This document shows positions 50,841 to 59,511 of a DNA stretch of 64,000 nucleotides, in pieces. The DNA is from Geotalea toluenoxydans JCM 15764 (lineage in GTDB: Bacteria > Desulfobacterota > Desulfuromonadia > Geobacterales > Geobacteraceae). The notes beneath the pieces were generated by a model. The model was given only the letters and a program-made list of their open reading frames with translations. It was not told where the DNA came from and did not search any database. Where the stretch lies: assembly GCF_001311985.1 (NCBI RefSeq), contig NZ_BBCJ01000011.1, positions 62,001 through 126,000 on the forward strand, written 5' to 3'. The first letter of the stretch is position 1. Each line of letters starts with the position of its first letter. The translations under genes and the position numbers were made by a program.

Positions 50841-51953
50841 ATGAAAATCACCCTCCTGGAACCATTCTTCACAGGGTCTCATGCCGCCTGGGCCGAGGAA
50901 TATGCCCGCTATAGCCGACACCAGGTGGAGATCATCACTCTTCCCGGCAGGCACTGGAAGTGGCGGATGCATGGCGGTGCCGTCGCGCTCGCCCACCGGT
51001 TCCTCGATTCAAAATTCCAGCCGGATCTCCTTCTGGCTACGGATATGCTGGATCTGACCACTTTTCTTGCCCTGACACGGTCAAAATCGGCACCCTGCAA
51101 GGCTGCCGTTTATTTCCACGAAAATCAGCTCACCTACCCATGGTCACCCGATGATGCAGACAAGGCACTGAACCGTGACATGCATTACGCATTCATCAAC
51201 TATGCAAGTGCCCTTGCCGCCGATGCCGTCTTTTTCAACTCCGCCTATCACCACGACGCCTTTATGGCAGAATTGCCTTGTTTCCTCAAGGCGATGCCCG
51301 ACAAACGGGAGTGGAGCAGCATTCAATCCATAGGTCGGAAATCCCGAGTGCTGCATTTGGGCATGGACCTGCGGCCATTGGACCCGCATCGTCAAGTACA
51401 GAGCGAGCCTGCCATAAGACCGCCACTTGTATTATGGAACCACCGTTGGGAATACGACAAGAACCCCGAGGGGTTCTTTGGCGTGCTTGAACGCCTGGCA
51501 GCCAGAAATCTCGATTTTGAGGTTGCCGTTCTGGGTGAGAATTTTTCCAATGCACCGGGAGTCTTTCACGAAGCCCGTGAGCGGCTTGGCGCTAGAATCA
51601 TTCAATTCGGTTTTGCGAAATCCTTTGCCGAGTACGCACGCTGGTTATGGGAAGCGGATATACTGCCAGTTACCTCTTACCATGATTTCTTTGGCGCAAG
51701 CGTCGTCCAGGCAGTTTATTGCGGCTGTCTGCCTCTGCTGCCGAAGCGGCTCGCATATCCGGAACACCTTCCGGATGAGCTGCATGGGCAATTCTTCTAT
51801 GATGGGGAAACAGAGCTTGAGGTGAAGCTTGAGGGACTGTTGAAAGTTGCTCACCCTTCGACGGAGATGCTGAGGGACGCGGTCAGTCGCTATGACTGGC
51901 AGGTGATGGCGGGTGTCTACGATGAGGTTCTGGAAAAGGTAGTCTCGGAGTAA
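50841..51953 (+). CDS. tRNA-queuosine alpha-mannosyltransferase-like glycosyltransferase (DUF3524 family)
   Basis: The 370-residue protein begins 'MKITLLEPFFTGSHAAWAEEY' and has 'LPGRHWKWRMHGGAVALA', 'YFHENQLTYPW' and 'FINYASALAADAVFFNS', all matching the DUF3524/GTDC1 family. A GT-B C-terminal domain follows ('LWNHRWEYDKNPEGFF', 'YCGCLPLLP'). The animal member mannosylates queuosine in tRNA-Asp; the bacterial substrate is inferred. A terminator follows. No queuosine synthesis gene is in the window. Confidence 0.82.
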   Translation: MKITLLEPFFTGSHAAWAEEYARYSRHQVEIITLPGRHWKWRMHGGAVALAHRFLDSKFQPDLLLATDMLDLTTFLALTRSKSAPCKAAVYFHENQLTYPWSPDDADKALNRDMHYAFINYASALAADAVFFNSAYHHDAFMAELPCFLKAMPDKREWSSIQSIGRKSRVLHLGMDLRPLDPHRQVQSEPAIRPPLVLWNHRWEYDKNPEGFFGVLERLAARNLDFEVAVLGENFSNAPGVFHEARERLGARIIQFGFAKSFAEYARWLWEADILPVTSYHDFFGASVVQAVYCGCLPLLPKRLAYPEHLPDELHGQFFYDGETELEVKLEGLLKVAHPSTEMLRDAVSRYDWQVMAGVYDEVLEKVVSE

Positions 51954-51990
51954 CAGGCTGGTAAGGAGTGTTTGAAGCAGGAAAATGTTT

Positions 51991-52018
51991 CCGGGAATCC
52001 GGCAGTGCGGATTCCCGG
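51991..52018. terminator. Intrinsic terminator, probably bidirectional
   Basis: CCGGGAATCCG and CGGATTCCCGG form a perfect 11-base-pair stem with a 6-base loop, between the convergent mannosyltransferase and small zinc-ribbon genes. Confidence 0.8.
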
Positions 52019-52028
52019 TATTTGTAAT

Positions 52029-52181
52029 TCAGGCGGCCTGTGCGTTCAGCAGGGTGATCTTGCCCAGGTAGTCTGTCCAGATGGCTCCGCACTCGTTGCA
52101 CTCCAGCAGGTCCTTTGCGTAGCCGTCGGCATGCATGTCAATTTCCACTTTTTTGCTGCTTTTACAGATTGGGCAATGCAT
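52029..52181 (-). CDS. Small zinc-ribbon protein (50 residues)
   Basis: A short minus-strand frame encodes 50 residues starting 'MHCPICKSSKKVEIDMHADG' and containing 'LECNECGAIWTDYLG'. The two CxxC pairs form a complete treble or zinc ribbon. AGGAGAG lies just upstream of the ATG, and a terminator follows the stop. Codon pattern and metal motif make it a credible gene. It resembles small ribbon proteins of unknown function. Confidence 0.75.
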   Translation of the reverse strand: MHCPICKSSKKVEIDMHADGYAKDLLECNECGAIWTDYLGKITLLNAQAA

Positions 52182-52322
52182 TCATCTCTCCTTTTTTCTT
52201 TTGTTTTTACTATCTTAGGCAATCAATATTTTTCCTGCAAGACAATAATCTGATAACTATTGAATAAAACAGTGGTTTAGGGTCTGCCGCATCCGTCTGC
52301 CCTTGTTCGGAGCGGCCATGGG

Positions 52323-52478
52323 ATGCAAATAATCTGCGCCGGGGCGCTTTTATTACCGCTTTTTATCGTTGTGGTTAATGGTACAGTTAAAGTAGTTGTA
52401 CTGGGGCAAATTCCGCTGCAGGATCTTGAACTTTTCCTTATTTTCCCATTGCTTTTGCCGATAAGCAAGAGGAGGTAA
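52323..52478 (+). CDS. Possible small membrane protein (51 residues)
   Basis: The frame encodes two hydrophobic segments ('GALLLPLFIVVVNGTVKVVVL' and 'LELFLIFPLLLPI') and ends in 'SKRR'. The stop codon lies within the ribosome site of the AmrS-like gene 5 bases further on, suggesting coupling. Its own ribosome site is weak. It has no known domain and could be a chance frame. Confidence 0.4.
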   Translation: MQIICAGALLLPLFIVVVNGTVKVVVLGQIPLQDLELFLIFPLLLPISKRR

Positions 52479-52482
52479 TCCC

Positions 52483-53493
52483 ATGAAAGAGGCAATGTTT
52501 TATGAAAGGAAAGCGGGCGATACGGTCAAGTGCGGACTCTGCCGCTTTCGTTGCCTGATACCTTCAGGCAAACGGGGCATCTGCATGGTGAGGGAGAACC
52601 AGGGCGGCACCCTCTATACCCTTGTCTATGGCAAAGCAATTGCGGAACACGTGGATCCCATAGAGAAAAAGCCACTGTTCCATGTTCTTCCCGGCAGCAG
52701 GTCATACTCAATAGCCACAGTGGGATGCAACTTCAGATGTCTCCATTGTCAGAACTATGCCATCTCCCAACCAAGCGGCGGTACGCTGGAGATCATGGGA
52801 ACGGAACTCAGCCCTGAGGAAATAGTCGCCAATGCCAAGCGTAGCGGGTGTGCTTCCATCTCCTACACCTATACCGAGCCGACCATATATTTCGAATACG
52901 CATATGACACTGCAGTGTTGGCACGGGCAGCAGGATTGAAGAACATCTTCGTCACCAACGGCTACATTACCCCGGAAGCATTGAGCCAGATCCGGCCCTA
53001 CCTGGATGCGGCCAACATCGATCTGAAAGGCTATTCCGACCGCTTCTACAAAGAGGTGGTGCATGCCATGCTCCAGGAGGTGCTGGATTCCATCGTGGAA
53101 TACAAGCGGCAGGAAATCTGGATCGAGCTGACCACGCTGGTCATTCCCAACTGGAATGATTCGGATGCCGATCTGGAAGGCATTGCCCGTTTTATTGCCG
53201 GAAAGGTGGGCATTGAGGTGCCGTGGCACGTGAGCCAGTTCTATCCAACCTACAAGCTGCTCGACCAGCCGAGGACCCCTTTGGCTACCCTGGACCGTGC
53301 CCGGCAGATTGGCAAAAACGCGGGGCTGCGCTATGTCTATGAAGGAAATGTCCCCGGCAGCCAGGGCGAGCATACCTTCTGCCCGGAATGCGGCGAGCTG
53401 CTCATCCACCGCACCGGATATATCACTGCCAGCAAATTGGCTGAAGGCAAATGTGGACGTTGTAAATTTGCCATCGATGGGATATGGTTATGA
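52483..53493 (+). CDS. amrS: AmmeMemoRadiSam-system radical SAM enzyme (AmrS-like)
   Basis: The 336-residue protein has an N-terminal 'CGLCRFRCLIPSGKRGIC' cluster and the radical SAM motif 'VGCNFRCLHCQNYAIS', followed by 'SYTYTEPTIYFEY', 'NIFVTNGYITPEAL' and 'NIDLKGY'. A C-terminal pair of CxxC motifs ('CPECGELL', 'CGRCKFAI') suggests extra metal binding. This is the AmrS branch of PflA-like activases, which usually works with AmmeMemoRadiSam partners, absent here. GAGGAGG precedes the ATG. Confidence 0.9.
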   Translation: MKEAMFYERKAGDTVKCGLCRFRCLIPSGKRGICMVRENQGGTLYTLVYGKAIAEHVDPIEKKPLFHVLPGSRSYSIATVGCNFRCLHCQNYAISQPSGGTLEIMGTELSPEEIVANAKRSGCASISYTYTEPTIYFEYAYDTAVLARAAGLKNIFVTNGYITPEALSQIRPYLDAANIDLKGYSDRFYKEVVHAMLQEVLDSIVEYKRQEIWIELTTLVIPNWNDSDADLEGIARFIAGKVGIEVPWHVSQFYPTYKLLDQPRTPLATLDRARQIGKNAGLRYVYEGNVPGSQGEHTFCPECGELLIHRTGYITASKLAEGKCGRCKFAIDGIWL

Positions 53494-53517
53494 CTATTAT
53501 AGAATGTGTGAGGGTGG

Positions 53518-55228
53518 ATGATAGACCAGAAGAGTAAGATACGCAGCCAAAGGATTACTCTGCTTGCCATGTGTCTGCTGGTTTTATTCTGGATGTTGGA
53601 CGCTGCTGTTGATGCTCATCTGTTTGGAGAAGAGACCTATATTCAGCAGCGGGAACTGGCAATCCGCATTATTTTTGCCCTATTGTTTATTGCTTTCATT
53701 TTTTACATCAGGAGGGTAATGCTCCAGCGCGATGCCTTGGAGGCGGCTTTACAGTCTGCGCTGGACGACGCGGAAGCGGAAAAAGAAAGGACCACGGCCA
53801 TAGTCTCCGCCATGGGGGACGGCATCAGCATTCAGGATACCGACCTCAAGGTACTTTATCAGAATGATGCCCATAAGGCGCTGGTAGGTGACCACGTGGG
53901 TGAATACTGCTACAGTGCCTACCAAATGAATGACAAAGCCTGTGATTTCTGCGATCTGGTCAAATCTTTCCGCGACGGCAACGTTTACCGGCGCGAATCA
54001 TCTCCAGCCAGATCAGAAGGGAAAATTCACGTCGAGATCATTTCCTCGTCCCTGCGGGATAAAAACGGCAAAGTCGTCGCCGGCATCGAGATGGTCAGGG
54101 ACATTACCAAGCGCAAACAGACCGAAGCCGAACTTGAGCGCCAGGCCAATCTGCTGCAGCGGCTGATCGATACCATACCCAGCCCGATATTTTACAAGGA
54201 TAGAAATGGCGTTTTCCTGGGTTGCAACGAGGCATTTACCCATTGCAGTGGTATTGCCAAAAGTGGTGTCATCGGTAAGACAGCCTCTCAATTTTTACCT
54301 CCCCACCTTGCTGCGGCCCAGGAAAACATGGACCGGAAACTTTTCGCTGAGCGGTGTGCAGGTATTTGAAACCACAATTCCTTGTGCAGATAGCGGCCAG
54401 CGGCAGGTCATTTTGAACAGTGCCACCTTTACCGATGCCAGGGGGGGGGTTGCCGGACTTGTCGGCATAGTCATCGACATTACGGAATTGAAGAAATCGG
54501 AAAAACAGATAAAAAAATTGAATGAAGATCTTTTCGCCCACGCTGCAGAACTGGCAGCGGCTAATAAAGAACTGGAAGCCTTCAGTTATTCCGTTTCCCA
54601 TGATCTGCGTACGCCGTTGACGCGCATTTTCAGCGCCGGCCAGGCTCTGCAGGAAGATTACGCCCCCTTGCTCGACGAAAATGGAAAATTCTTCGTGCAT
54701 ACCATCACCGATGCGTGCGAGCAGATGGAAGAGCTGATCGAAGCACTGTTGGCGCTGTCGCAGGTGACAAAGGCAGAGATAAGGCGGGAAGAGGTGGACC
54801 TGAGCCGGCTTGCCCTCGACATTACCACCGAATTGCAGCTGACAGCGCCGGGCCGGCAGGTTGTTTTCAATATTGCGGCAGATGTCACCGCCTGTTGCGA
54901 TCCCGAACTGGCACACGTGGTACTGGAAAACCTGCTGGGGAACGCCTGGAAATATACGGGCAAACGTCCCGATGCACGAATTGATTTCGGGGCCAGGGAA
55001 GATGAGGGTAAAAAGGTTTACTTTATCCGGGATAATGGCGCCGGCTTCGATATGAAAAAGGCAGGGAATCTCTTCAAACCTTTCCAAAGACTCCACAGCA
55101 GCAGCGACTTTTCCGGGACAGGCATAGGCCTGGCGACGGTAGAGCGTATAATCAAGCATCACGGCGGCCGGGTGTGGGGAGAAGGAGAGCCGGAAAAAGG
55201 AGCCACCTTTTATTTTACCTTCAACTGA
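53518..55228 (+). CDS. Membrane PAS-PAS sensor histidine kinase (one frame break)
   Basis: Two N-terminal transmembrane helices (about 10-30 and 48-66) are followed by two PAS domains and a kinase core: H box 'SVSHDLRTPL', 'ENLLGNAWKYTGK', 'DNGAGFDM' and 'SGTGIGLATV'. The frame breaks near 54350 (net +1 or -2), joining 'DRKLFAE' to 'GVQVFETTIPC'; the corrected length is about 570 residues. The first PAS carries 'CYSAYQMNDKACDFC', a Cys cluster that could bind metal or sense redox state. It is an orphan kinase: no receiver gene is adjacent. Confidence 0.87.
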
Positions 55229-55373
55229 AATTTAACAGAGACATCTGCCCCTGCCGCTCCATTAGCTGTTATTTCCTGTCCCCGGTTCCTCCTGCTGTTT
55301 CAACAAACTTGCCCCCTTTTTGCCAATCATGCTATATGTATGGCTCTATCCCATTTTCTAACAGAGGTAGTCC

Positions 55374-56023
55374 TTGAAAGTCTCATTTCTGCGCCGCTTC
55401 TGGGTAACCTTTTCCTGCCATGTCGTCGGTTTTTACGCCTCGTCCATCAACAACTTCCACATCAAGGGGAGCGACAACATTCCCCCATCCGGCGGCGTGC
55501 TGATAGCCTCAAACCACATATCGGCCTATGAAACCATATTCCTTCCCTGGGCGGTGATCAGGCGGCATGCCTTGCAGATGCTCTGGCTCCAGCCAAAGAA
55601 GAGCTCTTTACCAGCGTCTTTCAGCGCTGGCTCTATAGTTCGTGGGGAGCTTTTCCCGTCAAACGCGGCCGTGATGTACGGGCGGGCAAAACCATCAATG
55701 ACTTGCTCAGGGATCAGAAGGTCATGCTTTACCCTGAAGGAACCAGACACAAGGACGGCGTGCTGGGCAAGGGCAACCGCGGAGTCGGCAAGATCATCTA
55801 TGACACCAGGCCCGTGGTGATCCCCACAGCGCTCATCGGCCTCAATCACTGGAAATTTCCCGGCATCGGCCAGAAAGCCGCTGTTGTCTTCGGCCAGCCG
55901 CTGGATTTTTCCGATCTGTATTTGCTGCAGGATTGCAAAGAGACCCATCAGCTCATCGTTGACCGGGTAATGGCGGCAATCGCCGAGCTTTTGAAAGCTG
56001 AAGGGGCCTATATTGAAGGTTGA
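55374..56023 (+). CDS. plsC: 1-acyl-sn-glycerol-3-phosphate acyltransferase family (PlsC; one frame break)
   Basis: The protein has about 217 residues: the acyltransferase motif '[10 protein letters not shown]' (His followed by Glu in place of the usual Asp) and '[12 protein letters not shown]'. Between them, near 55584, one base is missing (GGGCTCC reads as GGCTCC); the restored frame reads '[19 protein letters not shown]' and '[13 protein letters not shown]'. It transfers acyl chains in phospholipid synthesis. The start is a TTG preceded by AGAGGTAG. The stop overlaps the rnhA start. Confidence 0.87.
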
Positions 56024-56453
56024 GATTTTCTGCGACGGTGCCTGTAGCGGCAATCCCGGCGTCGGCGGCTGGGGCTGCATCCTCCGTTATGGGGACAACG
56101 TCAAGGAGTTGTCCGGCGCCGACGGCAACACCACCAACAACCGCATGGAGATGACCGCTGCCATCGAGGCGCTCTCCTCCCTGAAAAGGCCGTGCGAGGT
56201 CTATCTCACCACCGACTCCCAGTACCTGGTCAAGGGGATGACCGAGTGGATCGGTGGCTGGGTGCGGAAAGGCTGGGTCAACAGCAAAAAAGAGCCGGTC
56301 TTGAACCGGGAGCTGTGGGAGCGGCTCATGGAGCTGTCCCGCATTCACACCATCCACTGGATATGGATGCGGGGGCACAACGGCCACCCGGAAAACGAGC
56401 GCTGCGACGAGTTGGCCAGGGCGGCCATAGAAACCTTCCGGCGGTCCTGTTGA
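56013..56453 (+). CDS. rnhA: Ribonuclease HI
   Basis: The 146-residue protein has the complete active site: '[18 protein letters not shown]' (Asp), '[13 protein letters not shown]' (Glu), '[12 protein letters not shown]' (Asp) and '[11 protein letters not shown]' (Asp). It degrades RNA in RNA-DNA hybrids. The TTG start overlaps the plsC stop, and AAGGGG lies upstream. Confidence 0.94.
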   Translation: MKVEIFCDGACSGNPGVGGWGCILRYGDNVKELSGADGNTTNNRMEMTAAIEALSSLKRPCEVYLTTDSQYLVKGMTEWIGGWVRKGWVNSKKEPVLNRELWERLMELSRIHTIHWIWMRGHNGHPENERCDELARAAIETFRRSC

Positions 56454-56682
56454 AGGCCGCTCTCATATATTCCACCATCGGTTAAGCGGCTGCCGCGGCT
56501 TCGTCCGTTCGTTCGGTCGCTGCAACTGCGGACCTTGCGGTGTCTATGGATGTATTCACCCAGGTTGCAGACGGCCACTCAGACCTTATTTTTTCGGATA
56601 CCGGCGGGTGTCCGCTCGCCGTTGCCGCTCTGTCACTCACTCCCGAAGCCACGGCAGCCTTGGAGGCTGGAGGTAGGATAAC

Positions 56683-56978
56683 TTGTCCTTCATCATCGAA
56701 GTATCGGAACAGGAAATAAAACGGGAGCGGGAAAAGGCCCGCGAACTGCGCACGTCCCAGTGGTGGAAAAATCGTCTTGCCAGGGGAATCTGTCACTACT
56801 GCGGCGGCAGATTTCCAGCGGAAGAGCTTTCCATGGACACCTTGTGCCGATCATTCGCGGGGGCAAGAGCACCCGGGGCAATGTGGTGCCCGCCTGCAAG
56901 GATTGCAACAACCGCAAGAAGCACCTGCTGCCCATTGAATGGGAAGAATACCTGCAGGGCGTGAAGGGTGAAGGGTGA
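56683..56978 (+). CDS. HNH endonuclease-like protein (one frame break)
   Basis: The corrected product is about 99 residues. The start 'KREREKARELRTSQWWKNRL' leads to 'CHYCGGRFPAEELSMD'. After a missing C near 56834 the second frame gives 'HLVPIIRGGKSTRGNVVPAC', 'DCNNRKKHLLPIEW'. This is a compact HNH domain with zinc-binding CxxC pairs and the catalytic His. The 3' end runs into a GTGAAGG heptamer array that supplies its stop codon. Confidence 0.82.
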
Positions 56979-56987
56979 AGGGTGAAG
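56961..56987. repeat. GTGAAGG heptamer array
   Basis: Three full tandem copies and one partial copy of GTGAAGG overlap the 3' end and stop codon of the HNH gene. Confidence 0.9.
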
Positions 56988-56995
56988 CGGATACT

Positions 56996-57085
56996 GTGAG
57001 GAGTGAGGAGTGAGGAGTGAGGAGTGAGGAGTGAGGAGTGAGGAGTGAGGAGTGAGGAGTGAGGAGTGAGGAGTGAGGAGTGAGG
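56996..57085. repeat. GTGAGGA heptamer array (12 perfect tandem copies)
   Basis: Twelve perfect copies of the 7-base unit GTGAGGA run from 56996 to 57079, and a thirteenth, incomplete copy (GTGAGG) holds the likely GTG start of the HAD gene. Each unit contains both a Shine-Dalgarno-like GAGGA and a GTG. Every plus-strand frame meets TGA within 21 bases. Confidence 0.97.
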
Positions 57086-57703
57086 GCAAGCTATAAAGCT
57101 GTAATATACGATTGCGACGGGGTGATGTTCGACTCCTTCGAGGCCAACTTCGCCTTTTACCAGCGGATACTGGCCCATTTCGGCAAGCCGCCCCTGGACC
57201 GGAATGATGGGGAGACGATGCGGGTCCTTCATACCTATGCCAATGCCGATGTCATGGCCTATCTCTTTGCCGGCGACGACCGCCGTGCCGAGGCCCAGGC
57301 ATTTGCCGGAACCATAAACTACGGTGAGCTGGTGCATCTGATGTTCATGGAGGAGAACTTCCGCGAGACATTGACCGCACTGCAGCCGCTGGTCCATCTG
57401 GCAGTCTGCACCAACCGCTCCACCTCCGTGGATATGGTGCTGGAATCCTTCGATCTTTCCCGCTATTTCAGCTATGTGATGACGGCGGCCAAGGTGGCGC
57501 GGCCCAAGCCATACCCCGACCCGCTTCTCAAGGTCCTGGACTTTTATGGCATCGAACCGCAGCAGGCCCTTTTCGTCGGCGATTCCGAGGTAGACCGTCT
57601 GGCCGCCGAGGCTGCCGGTGTTCCTTTCCTTGCCTACAAGGCAGATATGCCTGCATTGGCACGGCTGGACCGACACGATGAAATTCTTTCCTTTTTCCCC
57701 TGA
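57080..57703 (+). CDS. HAD-superfamily hydrolase (phosphoglycolate phosphatase-like)
   Basis: The 207-residue protein has the nucleophile motif 'IYDCDGVMFDSFEAN', motif II 'VCTNRSTS', the Lys motif 'RPKPYPDPLLKV' and 'FVGDSEVDRLAA'. The substrate is unknown; phosphoglycolate phosphatase or beta-phosphoglucomutase-like activity is possible. The GTG start lies in the last heptamer repeat, whose GAGGA units give the ribosome site, so copy number could affect expression. The PstS-like gene follows after 10 bases. Confidence 0.88.
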   Translation: MRASYKAVIYDCDGVMFDSFEANFAFYQRILAHFGKPPLDRNDGETMRVLHTYANADVMAYLFAGDDRRAEAQAFAGTINYGELVHLMFMEENFRETLTALQPLVHLAVCTNRSTSVDMVLESFDLSRYFSYVMTAAKVARPKPYPDPLLKVLDFYGIEPQQALFVGDSEVDRLAAEAAGVPFLAYKADMPALARLDRHDEILSFFP

Positions 57704-57713
57704 AAGGAAAAAA

Positions 57714-58553
57714 ATGATGGTTACGAGCAAACACCTGTGTCTTTTGGTTTTTCTCCTGCTTTCCCTGCTGACCTTCAGCCCCTTGCCTGCATCGGCCGCC
57801 GAGCGCCTCTCCGGCAGCCTTTTGATTACCGGCTCGGAAACCATGGCTCCGCTCATTGCGGAAATGGCCAAATCCTTCGAGCGCCTGCACCCGGGGGTGA
57901 CGATCACCGTCCAGGGCTATAACTCCGCCAGAGGCTTGAGCGATACCAGAAGCGGCAGAAATTCCCTCGGCATGGTGTCGCGGGCGCTCAAGGAAACGGA
58001 ACGGGACCTGAAGGCATTCCCCGTTGGGCTCGATGCCATCTGCTTCATCGTTTCCGGCAACAGTTCGGTAAAAAATATGACCAGAGCCGAGTTGGCGCAG
58101 GTCTTCACCGGCAAGGCAAGCAACTGGAAGCAATTTACCGGCAGAGATCAGCCGCTCAAGGCCATATTGCGGGGTGACGGGCGATCATCCACCAAAATAG
58201 TTTCCGAATATCTGCAGATACCGGTGTCGCAGCTTAAGGGAATTCTCATTCCTGCCTCATCGGCCATTACCATAAAGGCGGTGGCAAAAAACAGCGGCGC
58301 CATCGGCTATGTCTCCTTTGGCGAGGCCTACCGCTATTCCAGCCGGCAGGGCAAGATCCGCATGATTGCCCTGGACGGCCGGCTTCCCACCAAGGCTTCC
58401 ATCGTCAACGGCTCATACCCGTTAATCCGCGTCCTGAACCTGGTGGCGAAAGGGGAGCCGACCCCGCTCGCCAGGGAATTCATCAAGTATTGCCGCTCCA
58501 AAGCCGTTGCCGATATGGTACAGGCCTTCGATTTCATCAATCTGGATCTCTAA
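57714..58553 (+). CDS. PstS-like periplasmic phosphate/anion-binding protein
   Basis: The 279-residue protein has a signal peptide to about residue 28 ('LPASAAE'), then 'LLITGSETMAPLIAEMAKSF', 'VQGYNSARGLSDTRSG', 'LGMVSRALKETE' and 'GAIGYVSFGEAY', the binding-loop pattern of PstS-type proteins. ATG 57714 is preceded by GAAAGGAAAAA; the frame is open further upstream but overlaps the HAD gene. No pst permease or ATPase genes are present, so it may be a stand-alone binding protein. Confidence 0.88.
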   Translation: MMVTSKHLCLLVFLLLSLLTFSPLPASAAERLSGSLLITGSETMAPLIAEMAKSFERLHPGVTITVQGYNSARGLSDTRSGRNSLGMVSRALKETERDLKAFPVGLDAICFIVSGNSSVKNMTRAELAQVFTGKASNWKQFTGRDQPLKAILRGDGRSSTKIVSEYLQIPVSQLKGILIPASSAITIKAVAKNSGAIGYVSFGEAYRYSSRQGKIRMIALDGRLPTKASIVNGSYPLIRVLNLVAKGEPTPLAREFIKYCRSKAVADMVQAFDFINLDL

Positions 58554-58854
58554 CCCTCTCCGAGCCATTCTCACAGGCCCTACGCAGCACCTGCCTCAGA
58601 TTTTCCCACTCCAATGAAATTGTCTGTTTGGCTTGATGCCGATTTGTGTCTATAAATTAACAAATTATATTCTTAATTAAGTTGTATTCCTTTCATCAGT
58701 TTTCTATAGTCCTGATTACCCTTTAAAAACAAGGATATAGACTGTAAAAATTTTTTACACTGTAAAATTTCTTTACACTTTTGGTGGCACTGATGAAATT
58801 TTGTGCACTTTTGGGTGAAGAGCGGGCTACAGGATTAAAGTCAAAAATCTTTAT
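58554..58854. other. Gene-free stretch before the repeat cluster
   Basis: No coding frame is credible. The DNA becomes strongly A+T-rich after 58,620. It contains the paired palindromes at 58743-58777. A near-repeat (ATTTCTTTACACTTTTGG and ATTTTGTGCACTTTTGG) follows them. Confidence 0.5.
58743..58777. promoter_or_regulatory. Tandem operator-like palindromes
   Basis: Two 17-base inverted repeats of the form TGTAAA-N5-TTTACA lie at 58743-58759 and 58761-58777, separated by one C. Their centres are 18 bases apart. No target gene is close: the next start codon is 330 bases away. Confidence 0.45.
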
Positions 58855-58956
58855 GGGACGCGGATCACGGCGGAAGACGCGGATTTAAACCCCAGGTCAA
58901 AGATTTAACATTTTTGGTTTTCTGCTTAATCCGCTCTGATCCGCAGTTTCCGCGTC
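58855..58956. repeat. Inverted-repeat element, copy 1
   Basis: This is a 102-base element whose ends (GGGACGCGGATCACGGCGGA and the complement of GATCCGCAGTTTCCGCGTC) form an imperfect hairpin. The interior is CCAGGTCAAAG followed by an A+T-rich loop. It shares the 5' flank AAAATCTTTAT with copy 3. Confidence 0.85.
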
Positions 58957-58984
58957 AAATAAAGGTTTTGAGAGGCTTATGATC

Positions 58985-59088
58985 GGGACGCGGATAAAGG
59001 CGGAAAAGGCGGATTTAAACCCTAGGTCAAAGACTTAAGGTTTTTGGTTTTATGCTTAATCCGCCTTGATCCGCAGTTTCCGCGTCCC
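58985..59088. repeat. Inverted-repeat element, copy 2
   Basis: This 104-base copy is closely similar to copies 1 and 3 and lies directly upstream of the GxxExxY gene, ending 18 bases before its chosen TTG start. Confidence 0.88.
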
Positions 59089-59106
59089 AAATACGAGGTA
59101 CTGGTT

Positions 59107-59493
59107 TTGGAAAGCTGCCTTAAATACAAAGACCTGACGGAAGCAGTCATAGGCGCTTTTTACCGGGTATACAATGTCCTGGGGTACGGCTTCCTCGAGA
59201 AAGTGTATGAGAATGCCTTGCTGGTCGAACTGAAGAAGCTCGGAATTACAGTTATTTCTCAGCATCCCATTCAGGTCTTCTACGATGGGAATGTTGTAGG
59301 TGAATATTTTGCCGATCTGCTGGTGCAGAATTGCATAATTGTTGAGATAAAAGCTGCCCGAGCCCTGAGTCCGGAGCATGAAGCACAACTGTTGAACTAT
59401 TTGAAGGCAACAAAGATTGAGACGGGGTTGCTGATGAATTTTGGGCCAACGCCGGAGGTAAAGCGAAGGGCCTTTGATAATCAGAGAAAATGA
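59107..59493 (+). CDS. GxxExxY protein (PD-(D/E)XK nuclease fold)
   Basis: The 128-residue protein has the name-giving motif in 'VLGYGFLEKVYENAL' and the nuclease-like core 'YFADLLVQNCIIVEIKAA', where Asp and Glu-x-Lys match a PD-(D/E)XK active site. 'NYLKATKIETGLLMNFG' completes the family signature. The TTG at 59107 has GAGGT upstream. The longer frame from 59044 is rejected because it starts inside the repeat. The biological function of the family is not established. It is bracketed by copies 2 and 3 of the 102-104 bp element. Confidence 0.85.
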   Translation: MESCLKYKDLTEAVIGAFYRVYNVLGYGFLEKVYENALLVELKKLGITVISQHPIQVFYDGNVVGEYFADLLVQNCIIVEIKAARALSPEHEAQLLNYLKATKIETGLLMNFGPTPEVKRRAFDNQRK

Positions 59494-59511
59494 CAGGCTT
59501 AAAATCTTTAT

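Noticed and set aside
56996..57085. CRISPR array
   Set aside because: The units are seven bases with no spacers; it is a simple tandem repeat.
56693..57907. 404-codon minus-strand frame with Ser-Leu-Leu-Thr-Pro-His repeats
   Set aside because: It is the complement of the heptamer array and of the HNH, HAD and PstS-like genes, which have clear domains.
58743..58777. TyrR or GlnR/TnrA binding sites
   Set aside because: The arms fit loosely, but TyrR boxes have six central bases and no GlnR/TnrA or TyrR context is visible.
59044..59106. Extended start for the GxxExxY gene
   Set aside because: The extra codons are translated repeat sequence; a ribosome site precedes the TTG at 59107.
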